From Proteiniphilum sp. UBA5384 (GTDB taxonomy: Bacteria > Bacteroidota > Bacteroidia > Bacteroidales > Dysgonomonadaceae), in NCBI RefSeq assembly GCF_002410825.1, contig NZ_DHOS01000038.1:1-54430 (forward strand): DNA of 54,430 bases, given 5' to 3'. The notes under the pieces are model-generated. The model ran no database searches and was not told the DNA's origin. It saw nothing but the letters and a program-made list of their open reading frames with translations. A program made the translations under genes and the position numbers. Below, piece after piece: positions 45,698 to 54,029 of this stretch (the stretch's first letter is position 1; the number at the start of each line of letters is the position of its first letter).

Positions 45698-45783
45698 CCA
45701 TCCCGGACAACAGCGTTAAGTTCGGAGATACAACCCATCTAAATGGTGTACCGGTCCCTTTCGCAGGGGGCGGTGGCACAATC
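45698..45783 (+). repeat. Leader repeat R1 with conserved hairpin
   Basis: About 86 bases closely related to 48948-49033. Shared blocks are CCATCCCGGACAAC, TTCGGAGA and a GC-rich hairpin (CCC-TTTCGCA-GGG, 45751-45773), followed by CGGTGGCACAAT. It lies 33 bases before a pilin ATG, as the second copy does (26 bases). A leader RNA element or a remnant of an older pilin end are both possible. Confidence 0.65.
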
Positions 45784-45816
45784 GAAAAAATAAACAATAA
45801 TAAACAGATAAAGAAA

Positions 45817-47319
45817 ATGGACAGACTAAAAATATTTCGAAATATGGCTGTGGCGCTGACATGTGCACTGCTGGCTTTCGCGTGCAACCACGAAGACGAC
45901 AGCGGTCTATTGCCTGCCGGAGAATCCCCGATGACATTCAGCACATCGGTCGAGCAACAGCTTGCCCGCTCTTCTTCCTCAAATTCGTGGGATGGCGGAG
46001 AAGAAGTAGCCATACATACAGGCGGTATGGTAAAGAAGTACATTGCCGCCACTGATGGAAAACTGTCCGTAGCAAGTGGTGTAGAACCATTCTATTGGCA
46101 AGACCAATCCGAAATAAAGATCGTGCAAGGATGGTATCCGTATAGTGCCACAGTACCAACCTCGTGGGTGGTAAAAACTGATCAGAATACAGGGAACAGC
46201 TATCAAGAGAGCGACTTGCTGTTTACACCTCCTACCGGTATTGCTTTTTCGGGCAGAGAAAGCACTCCTTTAAAATTCTATCACCAAACGGCAAAGGTGG
46301 TTATCAATATAGTAAATGCCGAAGCTGCTACAAATGCCGGTGATATAGCGGGTGTTAAGATAGGTGATGCCAATAACCTTGCCCTTTCAAGTAGCTACAC
46401 ATCACCCACAGGCAATGCTACCCAGGGCACATGGAGCAATTTAAGCGCATACGCGAACCTCACCCCAAAAACACTTAGCCCCACAGGTACTTACCTGAAA
46501 AGCTATGCTGCCCTTGTCATCCCGCAGGATATGACGGGTAAGAAATTCATCGCCGTTGCGTTAACTAATGGTAATACCTATTATTATACACCAATAGGAA
46601 CCGATGCCGTACTCCAAGGCGGCAAAGCACACACCTACAACATTACGGTAAACCGTACAGGCATCACCGTTAGTGTGGGTGATATCACCGACTGGACAGG
46701 AACAGGAACGACCGATCCCACCATCGAGGGAGGAGCAGGGGCATGGAAAGTAGGCGACTATTATCCCGACCCGAATGCTGTTTATGCGGGTGGTACATTG
46801 CAGTCGGGTACGGCGGCTATTGGCGTAGTCTACTGGATAGACCCATCGGACAGCCGCCACGGCAAGGTGCTGGGACTGAAAGAAACAATAGGACGCTGGG
46901 GTGTATATCTCAAAGATGAAAGTGTAGACGTAACAGGTATCCGTAGCACCACAGACGGTAAAACTGCCACCCGCAACCTGATAGCAGCACGTAAAGGAGA
47001 AACGAATTTTACGACTGACTATTTCATTTTCAACTGGATATACCAAACCATGAATAGTGGTATTGTTGACGGCGTATGGTATCTGCCAGCCATGGATGAG
47101 TTGTCTGTCCTGTACAGTGCTTATAATACGTATGGAAAAAGCGATTTCAACGATAGGTTGAATGCCGTCGGGGGTGACGGTTTAGGCGACTATTATTACT
47201 GGTCTTCGTCGGAGAATGATAGCACCAGCGCGTGGGGTGTCTTTTTCGGCGGTGGCAATACCTACTTCGGCAATAAGGGCTTTAGTGGCAATAGCACGAG
47301 GTGTATTTTAGCTTTTTAG
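45817..47319 (+). CDS. Fimbrillin/adhesin 1 with C-terminal DUF1566 variable domain
   Basis: 500 aa lipoprotein (lipobox AFAC, lipidated Cys23). The N-terminal half is fimbrillin-like (type A: LLPAGESPMTFSTSVEQQLA, LKFYHQTAKVVINIV). The C-terminal 190 residues are type I (IGVVYWIDPSDSRHGKVLGLKE, WYLPAMDELSVLYSAYNTYG) ending in a DUF1566/Lcl_C C-type-lectin-like module (YYWSSSEN...AWGVFF...RCILAF). The last 43 codons look like a DGR variable region. Probably a pilus tip adhesin. Its N-half is nearly the same as that of gene 3. Confidence 0.86.
   Translation: MDRLKIFRNMAVALTCALLAFACNHEDDSGLLPAGESPMTFSTSVEQQLARSSSSNSWDGGEEVAIHTGGMVKKYIAATDGKLSVASGVEPFYWQDQSEIKIVQGWYPYSATVPTSWVVKTDQNTGNSYQESDLLFTPPTGIAFSGRESTPLKFYHQTAKVVINIVNAEAATNAGDIAGVKIGDANNLALSSSYTSPTGNATQGTWSNLSAYANLTPKTLSPTGTYLKSYAALVIPQDMTGKKFIAVALTNGNTYYYTPIGTDAVLQGGKAHTYNITVNRTGITVSVGDITDWTGTGTTDPTIEGGAGAWKVGDYYPDPNAVYAGGTLQSGTAAIGVVYWIDPSDSRHGKVLGLKETIGRWGVYLKDESVDVTGIRSTTDGKTATRNLIAARKGETNFTTDYFIFNWIYQTMNSGIVDGVWYLPAMDELSVLYSAYNTYGKSDFNDRLNAVGGDGLGDYYYWSSSENDSTSAWGVFFGGGNTYFGNKGFSGNSTRCILAF
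47188..47319 (+). other. Candidate DGR variable region, adhesin 1
   Basis: Compared with the same stretch of adhesin 2 (48767-48898), conserved codons (TGG TCT TCG TCG GAG, GCG TGG, TTC GGC, TTA GCT) alternate with codons that change at positions 1 and 2 but keep third base T or C, for example AGC/CTC, GGT/TAT, TTT/AAT, GGC/ATC. This is the expected effect of adenine-targeted mutagenesis at AAY template codons. Confidence 0.65.
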
Positions 47320-47344
47320 TTTGGTTATTTAAATCTGAAAAAAC

Positions 47345-47425
47345 TGTCATCCCGAACGTCAGCAAGACGGAGGAGTCTACCGAATACAAATATATGGAGA
47401 TACCTCACTTCGTTTCGGGATGACA
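47345..47425. repeat. Palindromic intergenic element (TGTCATCCCGAA ends)
   Basis: A perfect 12-bp inverted repeat, TGTCATCCCGAA (47345-47356) and TTCGGGATGACA (47414-47425), bounds an 81-base element in the 145-base gap between adhesins 1 and 2. Elements with these ends are widespread in bacterial genomes as small repeats. Here it may act as a terminator or as a recombination site between the pilin genes. Confidence 0.7.
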
Positions 47426-47464
47426 AGAGAGACGAGAAGAATAAAAAATAGACAATGATATAAC

Positions 47465-48898
47465 ATGAAAAGAAGAATCTTATTCCTGCTTTTACCGGCG
47501 ATGCTGCTGACAGGATGCAACAAAGACGAATTGGGCAGCGATCCCGATACTCCGGGAGGAACAGGCGATGCCATCCGCTTTGAAATAGGCTTTGCTCCGC
47601 AGGACGCAGCAGCAGGCATCCCTCAAAACAAAACCGTTACCGCCCCCGATTTTAAAACCACATGGGAGGTGGGCGATGCCATCGGCATCTACATCGTGAA
47701 AGGAAGTGGCGGCCTGCAAGCTTCGGGTAATTATGTAGATAATGTGAAGCTTACCAGGCAAGGTGATGGCACATGGGAGATAGATGGCGGCTCCCAAATT
47801 TATTATCCCAGCGATGTCAACTCGCTGAATTTCTACGCCTACTACCCTTACGATGAGTATATGACCAACCCCACCGCCTATACGTTCAGCGTGCAGGCAG
47901 ACCAGTCGGGCAATGGTTACAGCAAGAGCGACCTGATGACAGCTAAAACTGAGAATGTGTCTGAAAGCAGAAATGCCGTACAGCTGCAATTCAAGCACGC
48001 CCTTTCGCTGGTGCAGGTGGAGGTGAAGCGGGAGGTGAACGTGCCGCACTTCGATGGAGATTTTACCGTTACACTGACGGAAGCGAAACCCGCAACACAG
48101 CTCGGCTGGTCATCCGACCTGACGGGTGCAGGCACGCCGACCAATATCGTGATGCACAAAGTGGCGGGGATGACAAATACCTATCGTGCCCTTGTACCTG
48201 CGCAAACACTGGGGGTAGACAGCAAAGTGAGCTTTGTGCAAACCATCTCGGGCCAGGAGATAGACATGACCTACCCCGGCATCGCTTCCGCTGCACTGCC
48301 AGCTAAAGGCACGCGTAAATACAGCGTAACCCTGGGCTGGGGCATTGACCCCAATCATGCGTATGCCGTAGGCGATGCCTATCCGCACACAGGGCCAGCC
48401 GTGGGTATTGTCTACTGGCTCGACCCCGCAAGTGGCGGCAAGCACGGCAAGGCGGTGTGGTTGAAAGAGAAAAGTAATGTAAAGTGGGCGGATTCATATA
48501 GTACTATTAATATCACGGATATAGCAAACGGCCGGGCGAATATGAGAACCATACAGGGTTTGTCTGCGAATTTCTCAGGCTATCCTGTTTTTGCGTGGGT
48601 GCACAGTCTGAACGATGCCAATGAAGACTACGGCAATGCCAATGCCACGGGCGTGTGGTATCTGCCGGCCAGAGATGAGTTATCGGCTCTGTACAGCGCC
48701 TATGACACGTATGGGAAAAGCAATTTCAACGGCAGGCTGACAGCCGCCGGGGGTGACGGTTTAGGCAGCTATTGGTACTGGTCTTCGTCGGAGGATGACG
48801 CCTACCTCGCGTGGTATGTCAATTTCGACTTTGGCTTTACGCACTTCGGCCTTAAACTCAATGACATCAATATGGCGCGGTGTGTTTTAGCTTTCTAA
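47465..48898 (+). CDS. Fimbrillin/adhesin 2 with C-terminal DUF1566 variable domain
   Basis: 477 aa lipoprotein (lipobox LTGC, Cys18). The N-terminal half is a different fimbrillin type (B: DFKTTWEVGDAIGIYIVKG, LNFYAYYPYDEY, LQFKHALSLVQVEVKR). The C-terminal part is type I, as in adhesin 1 (VGIVYWLDPASGGKHGKAVWLKE, WYLPARDELSALYSAYDTYG). The last 43 codons are again a DUF1566 module with scattered variable codons, ending MARCVLAF. Likely a surface adhesin of the same pilus system. Confidence 0.86.
   Translation: MKRRILFLLLPAMLLTGCNKDELGSDPDTPGGTGDAIRFEIGFAPQDAAAGIPQNKTVTAPDFKTTWEVGDAIGIYIVKGSGGLQASGNYVDNVKLTRQGDGTWEIDGGSQIYYPSDVNSLNFYAYYPYDEYMTNPTAYTFSVQADQSGNGYSKSDLMTAKTENVSESRNAVQLQFKHALSLVQVEVKREVNVPHFDGDFTVTLTEAKPATQLGWSSDLTGAGTPTNIVMHKVAGMTNTYRALVPAQTLGVDSKVSFVQTISGQEIDMTYPGIASAALPAKGTRKYSVTLGWGIDPNHAYAVGDAYPHTGPAVGIVYWLDPASGGKHGKAVWLKEKSNVKWADSYSTINITDIANGRANMRTIQGLSANFSGYPVFAWVHSLNDANEDYGNANATGVWYLPARDELSALYSAYDTYGKSNFNGRLTAAGGDGLGSYWYWSSSEDDAYLAWYVNFDFGFTHFGLKLNDINMARCVLAF
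48767..48898 (+). other. Candidate DGR variable region, adhesin 2
   Basis: Aligns without gaps with 47188-47319. Differences concentrate in the first two bases of NNY codons while framework codons are unchanged. Most third-base differences fall at the few non-Y codons. Confidence 0.65.
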
Positions 48899-48929
48899 TA
48901 AACATAGGCTGCTTTCCCGACAAAGGGGT

Positions 48930-49033
48930 AGTCCGGCTACGATAATACCATCCCGGACAACGCGTTAAAGTTCGGAGACAGAAACCGACAACAAACGGTT
49001 CATCGGCCCCTTTCGCATGGGGCGGTGGCACAA
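48930..49033 (+). repeat. Leader repeat R2 with a decayed adhesin 3' end
   Basis: The first 23 bases (48930-48952) are identical to 52273-52295, inside the 3' end of adhesin 4 (codons for SPATIIP). After a 15-base block, AAGTTCGGAG matches again at the same spacing, in frame with the codons for SSE. A TAA replaces one of the codons between, so R2 contains a dead adhesin C-terminus. From 48948 it also matches R1, including a GCCCC-TTTCGCAT-GGGGC hairpin. Confidence 0.65.
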
Positions 49034-49059
49034 TAAAAATTAAAAATATATCAACGAAA

Positions 49060-50778
49060 ATGAACAGATTATTGACCTTCAGAAACATTGCCACCCTGCT
49101 GTTGTGCAATTTGTTTCTTGCCTCGTGCAACAATGAAGACGACATCGGCTTATTGCCTGCCGGAGAATACCCGATGACATTCAGCACGTCAGTCGAGCAA
49201 CAGCTTGCCCGCTCTTCTTCCTCAAATTCATGGGATGGCGGAGAGGAAGTAACTATACAGATAGGCAGTATGGTAAAGAAGTACATTGCCACTACCAACG
49301 GCAAGCTGACCGCGGCAAACGGTGTAGAACCATTCTATTGGCAAAGTCAATCCGAAACAAAGACCGTGCAAGGATGGTATCCGTATAGTGGCACAACACC
49401 AACTTCGTGGGTCGTAAAATCGAACCAGAACACAGGTATAGGATATCAAGCGAGCGATTTGCTGTTTGCTCCTCCCATCCAAATTACTTTTGCAGGCAGA
49501 GAAAGCACCCCTTTGAAATTCTACCACCAAACGGCAAAGGTGGTTATCAATATCGTCAAAGCCGAAGCGGCTACAAATGTTGGTGATATAGCAAGTGTTA
49601 GGATAGGTGGCGCCCAGAACTTTGCTCTGTCGGGAAATTATGCTGCGCCCACAGGCAATGCTACCCAAGGCACATGGAGCAATTTAAGCACATACGTAGC
49701 AAACTTCATCCCAAAAGAACTTACGCCCACAGGTACTGACCTGAAAAGCTATGCCGCCCTTGTCATCCCGCAGAATATGAAAGACAAAAAGTTTATCGCC
49801 GTCACACACAACAATGGCAACACCTATTATTATACCCCAACAGGAACGGATGGCGTACTCCAAGGCGGCAAAGTACACACCTACAACATCACCATAAAGA
49901 ACGGCTACTTGGATGTGGATGCCGTGACGGGTGGACAATGGACGAATGGTGGACAACAAGCTATAACAAGTTGGACTTCCTATACCGCCACCGACCTGAA
50001 ACCCGGCGATTATTACTACAGCGACGGCACATGGAGCGATAGCGGTCTGCGCCGTATGTATGCCGATGGCACAGGCTGGGGAGCGGGAACCGTATCCCCT
50101 GTTGGTGGCAAAATCGTTGTAGGTGTCGTGTTCTGGGTGGGCGACCCTACCGAGGGAAATCATTACAATGGTACAAACTTCACTGACTTTGGAGACCCTG
50201 CCTTGAAAACCGAAAAGCCACAGTGTACTCATGGTCTGGTGGTGGCATTACAGGATGCGTCAAATTCCATGAAGTGGCAAAATACAGGCTCAGCTGTCGG
50301 TAACGGTGGTAATGCCTTTTACCAAAGTATTACCACAAACGCAGGAGCAGGCGATGCCTTGAATAAGCTTCGGGGGTATAACAATACGCAGGCGATACGG
50401 GCATATAATGCTAATGACAGTAATACCGACAAAGTGCTCCCCGTGCAGGCTATAGATAATTGGGCTGCAAGCAATACCGCTCCCACAAACAGCAGTGGTT
50501 GGTATCTGCCTTCGGCAAAAGAGTTGACTCTGCTTTGCGGACGGGATGTGAATAATATTTGGTATAACAACTCGGGAGGAACAGGTATGCGTAATATTGT
50601 GAATGCTTCGCTGGACAAGATCGGCAGTCCGGCTACGTCAATAACATCTACCGAGTATTGGTCCAGTTCGGAGCATACTATTTCGAGCAATGCGTACGCC
50701 GTTAACTTCAATAATGGTTTAGTGTACAGCATCTTTAAGAACAATGATCGCCGGGTTCGTGCAGTTCATGCTTTTTAA
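49060..50778 (+). CDS. Fimbrillin/adhesin 3 with C-terminal DUF1566 variable domain
   Basis: 572 aa lipoprotein (lipobox LASC, Cys23). The N-terminal half is type A, nearly the same as adhesin 1 (LLPAGEYPMTFSTSVEQQLA). The C-terminal half is type II (VVFWVGDPTEGNHYNG, CTHGLVVALQDASNS, KLRGYNNTQAIRAYNAN), nearly the same as adhesin 4. The end is a DUF1566 module (YWSSSEH...AYAVNFNNG...RVRAVHAF). The gene looks like a recombinant of its neighbours. It is preceded by the leader repeat R2. Confidence 0.86.
   Translation: MNRLLTFRNIATLLLCNLFLASCNNEDDIGLLPAGEYPMTFSTSVEQQLARSSSSNSWDGGEEVTIQIGSMVKKYIATTNGKLTAANGVEPFYWQSQSETKTVQGWYPYSGTTPTSWVVKSNQNTGIGYQASDLLFAPPIQITFAGRESTPLKFYHQTAKVVINIVKAEAATNVGDIASVRIGGAQNFALSGNYAAPTGNATQGTWSNLSTYVANFIPKELTPTGTDLKSYAALVIPQNMKDKKFIAVTHNNGNTYYYTPTGTDGVLQGGKVHTYNITIKNGYLDVDAVTGGQWTNGGQQAITSWTSYTATDLKPGDYYYSDGTWSDSGLRRMYADGTGWGAGTVSPVGGKIVVGVVFWVGDPTEGNHYNGTNFTDFGDPALKTEKPQCTHGLVVALQDASNSMKWQNTGSAVGNGGNAFYQSITTNAGAGDALNKLRGYNNTQAIRAYNANDSNTDKVLPVQAIDNWAASNTAPTNSSGWYLPSAKELTLLCGRDVNNIWYNNSGGTGMRNIVNASLDKIGSPATSITSTEYWSSSEHTISSNAYAVNFNNGLVYSIFKNNDRRVRAVHAF
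50656..50778 (+). other. Candidate DGR variable region, adhesin 3
   Basis: Framework codons for YWSSSE, V.F.NG and RVRAV surround clusters of NNY codons, including AAT, AAC, AGC, ATC, TAC and GAT. The pattern resembles known DGR-diversified DUF1566 ends of Bacteroides pilins. It aligns with adhesin 4 only with small length differences. Confidence 0.55.
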
Positions 50779-50808
50779 ATAGTAAAAGACAATATAAAAA
50801 CAAAAAAT

Positions 50809-52434
50809 ATGAAACAGCCAAAACAAAAGTCTCTCTTCATGCTGCTTTTGTTAGTCGTGATAGGAATGTTAACAGCTTGCTCCGAAGATGATTTGGGAGG
50901 GAGCTTAGGTGACGACGGACAACAATTCAGCGTGAGCGTAACCGACGGCGGCTACACAACCGCACGGGAAGGCATACATACCAAAGCCGTAGAAAACAGC
51001 TACACAACCGAGTTTACTGCCGGCGACAAGATTGGAGTGTTTGCTATGAAGGGTGGAGCTATCCTCACCGAAGTAAACAACCTGTGCCTGACGGCCACCG
51101 ATAATGGCGGAATACTGGAGTGGAAAGATGCAAGCGGTAACGCTCCCCTGAAATTCACCGGAGCTGCTTACTATGCCTACTATCCTTATCAGTCGACACC
51201 GACAGGGACGACGAATGCTTCGGCAAGTAATGCCGCCAACTTCTTTGCCAATATCATTACCAATTGGTCGCCCAATACCGATCAGGGCACGTATGCCAAA
51301 TACACGGCACAAGACCTGATGGTGGCCGACGGTATTATCAGCGACAACGAACTTTCGTTTGCCCTGCAGCACCAAATGGCACTGGTGGTGATCGAGTTGC
51401 CGGGAACTAAATACGAGTTTAGCAATACCAATCCCTCTGTTTCCGATTACATAACCGACCCGCTCAATACCGGATTTGATAGTTACTCCCCTTGCCGTAT
51501 GAAAGATGGCTGCTACCGCTATTTGGTAAATCCCAGCACAATATCAAACCTGACAGGCAGCCATACCAATGCTTCGGGTGCGGCCAAAGGATGGGAAATT
51601 AATCCGGCAGGTATTTCCTCGGGCAATTATAAACTCTTCAAAGTAGATGGCGGAATAGCAACTGTAATATCCAACTACAACCTGCAGCCTGGTGACTTTA
51701 TGCTGAAAGACGGCACACTGCTGAGCAAAGACGAAACATTGACAGCCACCCAAAAAGCGAATTGCATGGGCATTGTGTTCTGGGTGGGCGACCCTACGAA
51801 GGGAAATCATAACAACGGAACAAACTTCACCGACTTTGGCGACCCTGCTCTGAGAAGTGAAAAACCACAGTGCACACACGGGCTGGTAGTGGCATTGCAG
51901 GATGCATCAAGTGCAACGCTGTGGCAAAACCCTGTAAGTGTCATCGGCAACGGAGGTAACGCCTCTTACCAAACCATTACCACAAACACAGGAGAAAACG
52001 ATGCCTTGAATAAGCTTCGGGGGTATAACAATACGCAGGCGATACGGGCATATAATGCTAATGTCAGTAATATCGGCAATGTGCTCCCCGTGCAGTTCAT
52101 AGACTCTTGGGCTGCAAGCAATACCGCTCCCACAAACAGCAGCGGCTGGTACTTACCATCAGGAAAAGAACTGTCTCTGCTTTGTGGACGGGATATGAAT
52201 GATATTTGGGTTAACAAGTCGGGAGGTATAGATATGCACGATATCGTGAATACATCACTAAACAAAGTCGGCAGTCCGGCTACGATAATACCATCTGGGA
52301 ATTACTGGTCAAGTTCGGAGCTCGTTCGCGATATGAACATCTACGCGTTCAGCGTGGACTTCGGTAATGGTGACGTAAACGCCCACCCTAAGGGCGACCG
52401 CTACTTTAGGGTGCGTTCTGTTTTGGCTTTTTAG
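50809..52434 (+). CDS. Fimbrillin/adhesin 4 with C-terminal DUF1566 variable domain
   Basis: 541 aa lipoprotein (lipobox LTAC, Cys24). The N-terminal half is type B (TTEFTAGDKIGVFAMKGG, YYAYYPYQSTP, LSFALQHQMALVVIELPG). The C-terminal half is type II, nearly identical to adhesin 3 over GNHNNGTNFTDFGDPAL and on to SGWYLPSGKELSLLCG. The closing DUF1566 module reads NYWSSSEL...YAFSVDFGNG...RVRSVLAF. It follows adhesin 3 by 30 bases and is the last gene of the pilus operon. Confidence 0.86.
   Translation: MKQPKQKSLFMLLLLVVIGMLTACSEDDLGGSLGDDGQQFSVSVTDGGYTTAREGIHTKAVENSYTTEFTAGDKIGVFAMKGGAILTEVNNLCLTATDNGGILEWKDASGNAPLKFTGAAYYAYYPYQSTPTGTTNASASNAANFFANIITNWSPNTDQGTYAKYTAQDLMVADGIISDNELSFALQHQMALVVIELPGTKYEFSNTNPSVSDYITDPLNTGFDSYSPCRMKDGCYRYLVNPSTISNLTGSHTNASGAAKGWEINPAGISSGNYKLFKVDGGIATVISNYNLQPGDFMLKDGTLLSKDETLTATQKANCMGIVFWVGDPTKGNHNNGTNFTDFGDPALRSEKPQCTHGLVVALQDASSATLWQNPVSVIGNGGNASYQTITTNTGENDALNKLRGYNNTQAIRAYNANVSNIGNVLPVQFIDSWAASNTAPTNSSGWYLPSGKELSLLCGRDMNDIWVNKSGGIDMHDIVNTSLNKVGSPATIIPSGNYWSSSELVRDMNIYAFSVDFGNGDVNAHPKGDRYFRVRSVLAF
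52300..52434 (+). other. Candidate DGR variable region, adhesin 4
   Basis: Codons such as AAC, GAC, GGT, GCC, CAC, GGC, CGC and TAC lie between fixed framework codons; AAG GGC GAC CGC TAC fits a template of AAG followed by AAC codons. Just upstream (52017-52075) it is nearly identical to adhesin 3, so variation is sharply concentrated at the end. Confidence 0.55.
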
Positions 52435-52609
52435 CTTGGCTGTTTACCGTTTAAATAAAAGGCAGCATCTGTAGCAATAAAAATAAAGGCAACATCCGAA
52501 AAGCCTGAAGTAGAGTAGGAAACAACTAAAATTATGCTTTGAGAAAGGAGGAGATAAAGCAGGGAATGCTCAGTTCATTAAATTATTAACGTATTAAAAA
52601 TTAATAGTA

Positions 52610-53113
52610 ATGGAAAATAATAAAGACATAATTGAATTCTTTGAAAGCAGAAAAGGAAAAGCGTTAAATCGTTTAGGCAAAAGACCTGAAGAGTTGGAAG
52701 CAATTCTTATAGAGGAAGAGGCAAAAAAAGATGAAATAACAAATACCAGTGAAGAACTCTCCGGAGTCAGTTGGTATTATGCCTCTATTGATGTAAAAGT
52801 AATAATTTGTAGAGGAGATTTGTCTATAAATGTAGATTTTTCAGATAACGAAAAATGGAATTTCTCATGTAGTTTTTGGGCCGGTGGTGCAGCTGCATTT
52901 TCTGGAGCAGGTTATGCCGTTTTCCCGGACGGATTTCGTCCTAAACAAAATCAAGAACATTGCTGTCAATTTGCAGTAGTGGGTGTTACAGGGGGAGTTA
53001 TGCAAGTAAACATGTGGCCTTCGGGAGGTGATATCCTGGGCACAATGGAGTTTGCTGTAGGTGGTATCGGTATTGCCGGAGGAGGTGGTACCGGTAAATG
53101 GACTAAAAGATGA
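52610..53113 (+). CDS. Possible VapA-like (R_equi_Vir) small protein with leader-like N-terminus
   Basis: 167 aa. Residues 1-50 are helical and acidic (FFESRKGKALNRLGKRPEEL, then SEELSG). The rest is beta-rich and glycine-rich: FSCSFWAGGAAAFSGAGYAV, GGVMQVNMWPSGGDILGTME, and IAGGGGTGKW at the end. The closing GxxxGGGGTGxW after a DILG turn resembles the Rhodococcus VapA-type beta-barrel, but I cannot test this. There is no Sec signal, and the ELSG junction recalls peptide leaders cleaved after small residues. AT-rich and beside mobile DNA, so probably acquired. Confidence 0.5.
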   Translation: MENNKDIIEFFESRKGKALNRLGKRPEELEAILIEEEAKKDEITNTSEELSGVSWYYASIDVKVIICRGDLSINVDFSDNEKWNFSCSFWAGGAAAFSGAGYAVFPDGFRPKQNQEHCCQFAVVGVTGGVMQVNMWPSGGDILGTMEFAVGGIGIAGGGGTGKWTKR

Positions 53114-53171
53114 AAAAGTCCTTTTGAGAGTATGAATTAAACTGTGTCAGTGAGAGTTAATATTAAATGAA

Positions 53172-53282
53172 ATGTCGGACGGAGATAATCCGCCTATCGG
53201 ACTTATCCTCTGTGGTAGCAAAGGAGTAAGCGACCGGCAGACTGTGCAAAAACTCGAAATAAGCACGCAATATTACGCATGA
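53172..53282 (+). pseudogene. DUF1016-type PDDEXK nuclease fragment
   Basis: A 36-codon frame from the ATG at 53172 reads MSDGDNPPIGLILCGSKG and ends shortly after. DNPPIGLILC is the C-terminal signature of YhcG/DUF1016 nucleases, where a KNE-like motif usually follows. The rest of the gene is missing. No other gene lies between 53114 and 53339. Confidence 0.5.
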
Positions 53283-53339
53283 TGCTTTGATATCTCATCT
53301 TTTTTTCGTATTTTTATTGTGTATTAAAATCATTCCCAA

Positions 53340-54000
53340 ATGGATCATATCATAGGCACAGACCGTAATCAACTGCAATTCCTCTCGCTGGATCAAATGG
53401 TTCCGAAAGACTCTTGGGCCAGAGTCATTGATTTATTTGTAGATATATTACCACTGGAAGAGTTAGGCTTCAAGCATGCAAGAGTAGGAAAGGAAGGACG
53501 TCCCGCATATAACCCGTCAACACTTTTAAAACTTTATTTATACGGTTATAAGCATACAATCAGATCCTCCAGGAAACTTGCATACTCTTGTACCATAAAT
53601 GTAGAACTATGGTGGTTGTTACATGGTCTAAGACCTTCATTCCGTACGATAGCCTATTTTCGAAAAGAAAATGCGGAGGCTTTTAAGTCGGTTTTCAGGA
53701 GATTTGTACTCATGTTGAAAGAACTGGAATTGATAGAAGGGGACACGGTCGCAATCGACTCATTTAAGATATTTGCTCAAAACAATTTGAAGCACAACTC
53801 CAATCAAAAAAGATAGATCGCCATATCGAGTACATTGACAAGAAAGTAGAGGAATATGAAACACAATTAAATGAATCTGATGCAGAGGACCGGAAGGAAT
53901 TGTTAAAGAAGAAAATTGCAGAAAAATTATCCCACCGCAAGCGCTATGAACAACTTTCAGAAAAACTGACTGAAAGCGGGGAGAAACAAATCAGTATAAT
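53340..54000 (+). pseudogene. IS1182-family transposase, frameshifted and truncated
   Basis: The first frame (53340-53814) carries the DUF772 N-terminal domain (GRPAYNPSTLLKLYLYGY, RPSFRTIAYFRKEN) and the first catalytic Asp in DTVAIDSFKI. At an A6 run (53806-53811) the frame shifts. Family sequence continues in the next frame (IDRHIEYIDKKVEEYETQL, ending SGEKQIS). It stops at about 53996 where an IS3-family element begins. The DDE domain is lost. Confidence 0.8.
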
Positions 54001-54029
54001 TACCCCCAAATCTTGGACAACAAGTATCA

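Noticed and set aside
48948..49033. Leader repeat as a DGR template repeat
   Set aside because: It is A-rich and partly matches adhesin 4, but many non-A bases differ from all four variable regions, which adenine-specific mutagenesis cannot explain.
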